64,000 nt of DNA, from positions 3,534,001 through 3,598,000 of the forward strand of contig CAWARU010000001.1 in NCBI GenBank assembly GCA_963784575.1. Direction: 5' to 3'. Below, one piece after another: positions 63,832 to 64,000 of the stretch (position 1 is the first letter of the stretch; each line of letters begins with the position of its first letter). The notes below the pieces were generated by a model, which saw nothing but the letters and a program-made list of their open reading frames with translations, did not search any database and was not told where the DNA came from. Made by a program: the position numbers and the translations under genes. The DNA comes from CAWARU01 sp963784575 (GTDB lineage: Bacteria > Pseudomonadota > Gammaproteobacteria > UBA6186 > Azoamicaceae).

Positions 63832-64000
63832 ATGAAAAAATCATTTAGTTTTCTAATTTTCTCGGGTCTTCTTATCTTATCAGCAGCAATTTTTTCTGCT
63901 CCGATGTCGAGTGCTGATACTGCGCCCTTCTCACCCTCGAAAGCGCAGAATTTATCGGATTCTGATGCTGACTCGGATGTTTATTCGTATTCTGGCTCCA
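63832..64000 (+). CDS. Secreted or periplasmic protein, 5' part only
   Basis: A reading frame that starts at ATG 63832 and runs off the window after 56 codons. The start MKKSFSFLIFSGLLILSAAI followed by FSAPMSSADT is a classical signal peptide with cleavage probably after a small residue near position 22-28. The mature part begins with a Ser/Asp-rich low-complexity stretch (LSDSDADSDVYSYSGS). A TATAAT at 63795-63800 could be its -10 box. The family cannot be told from the fragment. Confidence 0.6.
   Translation, partial: MKKSFSFLIFSGLLILSAAIFSAPMSSADTAPFSPSKAQNLSDSDADSDVYSYSGS

Noticed and set aside
1..64000. CRISPR array, complete insertion sequence, prophage, rRNA or tRNA gene
   Set aside because: No regularly spaced repeats, transposase, phage structural gene or cloverleaf-like sequence was seen by eye; a tRNA scan would be needed to exclude tRNAs fully.

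Overview
The window is AT-rich gammaproteobacterial DNA. Its housekeeping neighbourhoods are typical of gammaproteobacteria (pyrG-kdsA-eno-ftsB, greA-rlmE-ftsH-glmM, lemA-htpX, rpoS). Between them lie large ankyrin-repeat, Sel1-repeat and coiled-coil proteins and one giant helicase-like protein. That mixture points to a host-associated, probably intracellular member of the Legionellales/Coxiella-like group. The placement is inferred from gene content; no marker phylogeny was possible.

Layout. 1-4.2 kb: a 1379-residue ankyrin protein. 4.2-7.7 kb: a phosphoribosyltransferase, a helical protein of unknown function, a YqaA/DedA-type membrane protein and RpoS. 8.0-14.7 kb: pyrG, kdsA, eno, ftsB, lemA, an HtpX-like protease and a LOG-family hydrolase. 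14.8-19.0 kb: a YbaK-type protein, adk, thioredoxin, hemH, a histone H1-like basic protein and tsaB. 19.0-25.3 kb: a Sel1-repeat protein, dapE, two unrecognised accessory genes and dapD. 25.4-29.4 kb: an RND efflux adaptor and pump. 29.5-49.4 kb: a 20-kb accessory island with a coiled-coil protein, a giant DUF3638/DUF3645-like protein with an ankyrin N-terminus, and two further ankyrin proteins that share an undescribed module. 49.4-56.4 kb: a double-domain ABC permease, nrdB, nrdA and a TetR regulator. 57.0-61.7 kb: greA, rlmE, ftsH and glmM. 61.7-64 kb: a truncated hipA, a hypothetical protein and the start of a secreted protein.

The most interesting locus is 29.5-42.4 kb. Three consecutive reading frames (42400 to 30890, minus strand) read as one ankyrin plus giant helicase-like polypeptide of about 3,850 residues, interrupted by two single-base frame breaks. 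The giant part has a Walker A motif, a DEVD Walker B and C-terminal motifs like those of the large eukaryotic DUF3638/DUF3645 proteins. Near its N-terminus is a His/Asn then Gln/Cys arrangement that could be a permuted papain-like site. A coiled-coil gene follows 30 bases downstream.

Two genome-wide signatures stand out. First, 12-20-bp tandem duplications repeatedly sit across start and stop codons, and low-complexity tracts are inserted in core enzymes (GlmM, HemH, DapD, DapE, NrdA, RpoS). Second, palindromic elements of the GGGGTCA type sit at gene 3' ends, and one marks the truncation point of hipA. Separately, pyrG, nrdA, nrdB and ftsH are broken by single-base indels clustered in short patches, while a 10-kb reading frame in the same window is intact. 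This looks like local consensus error rather than gene decay.
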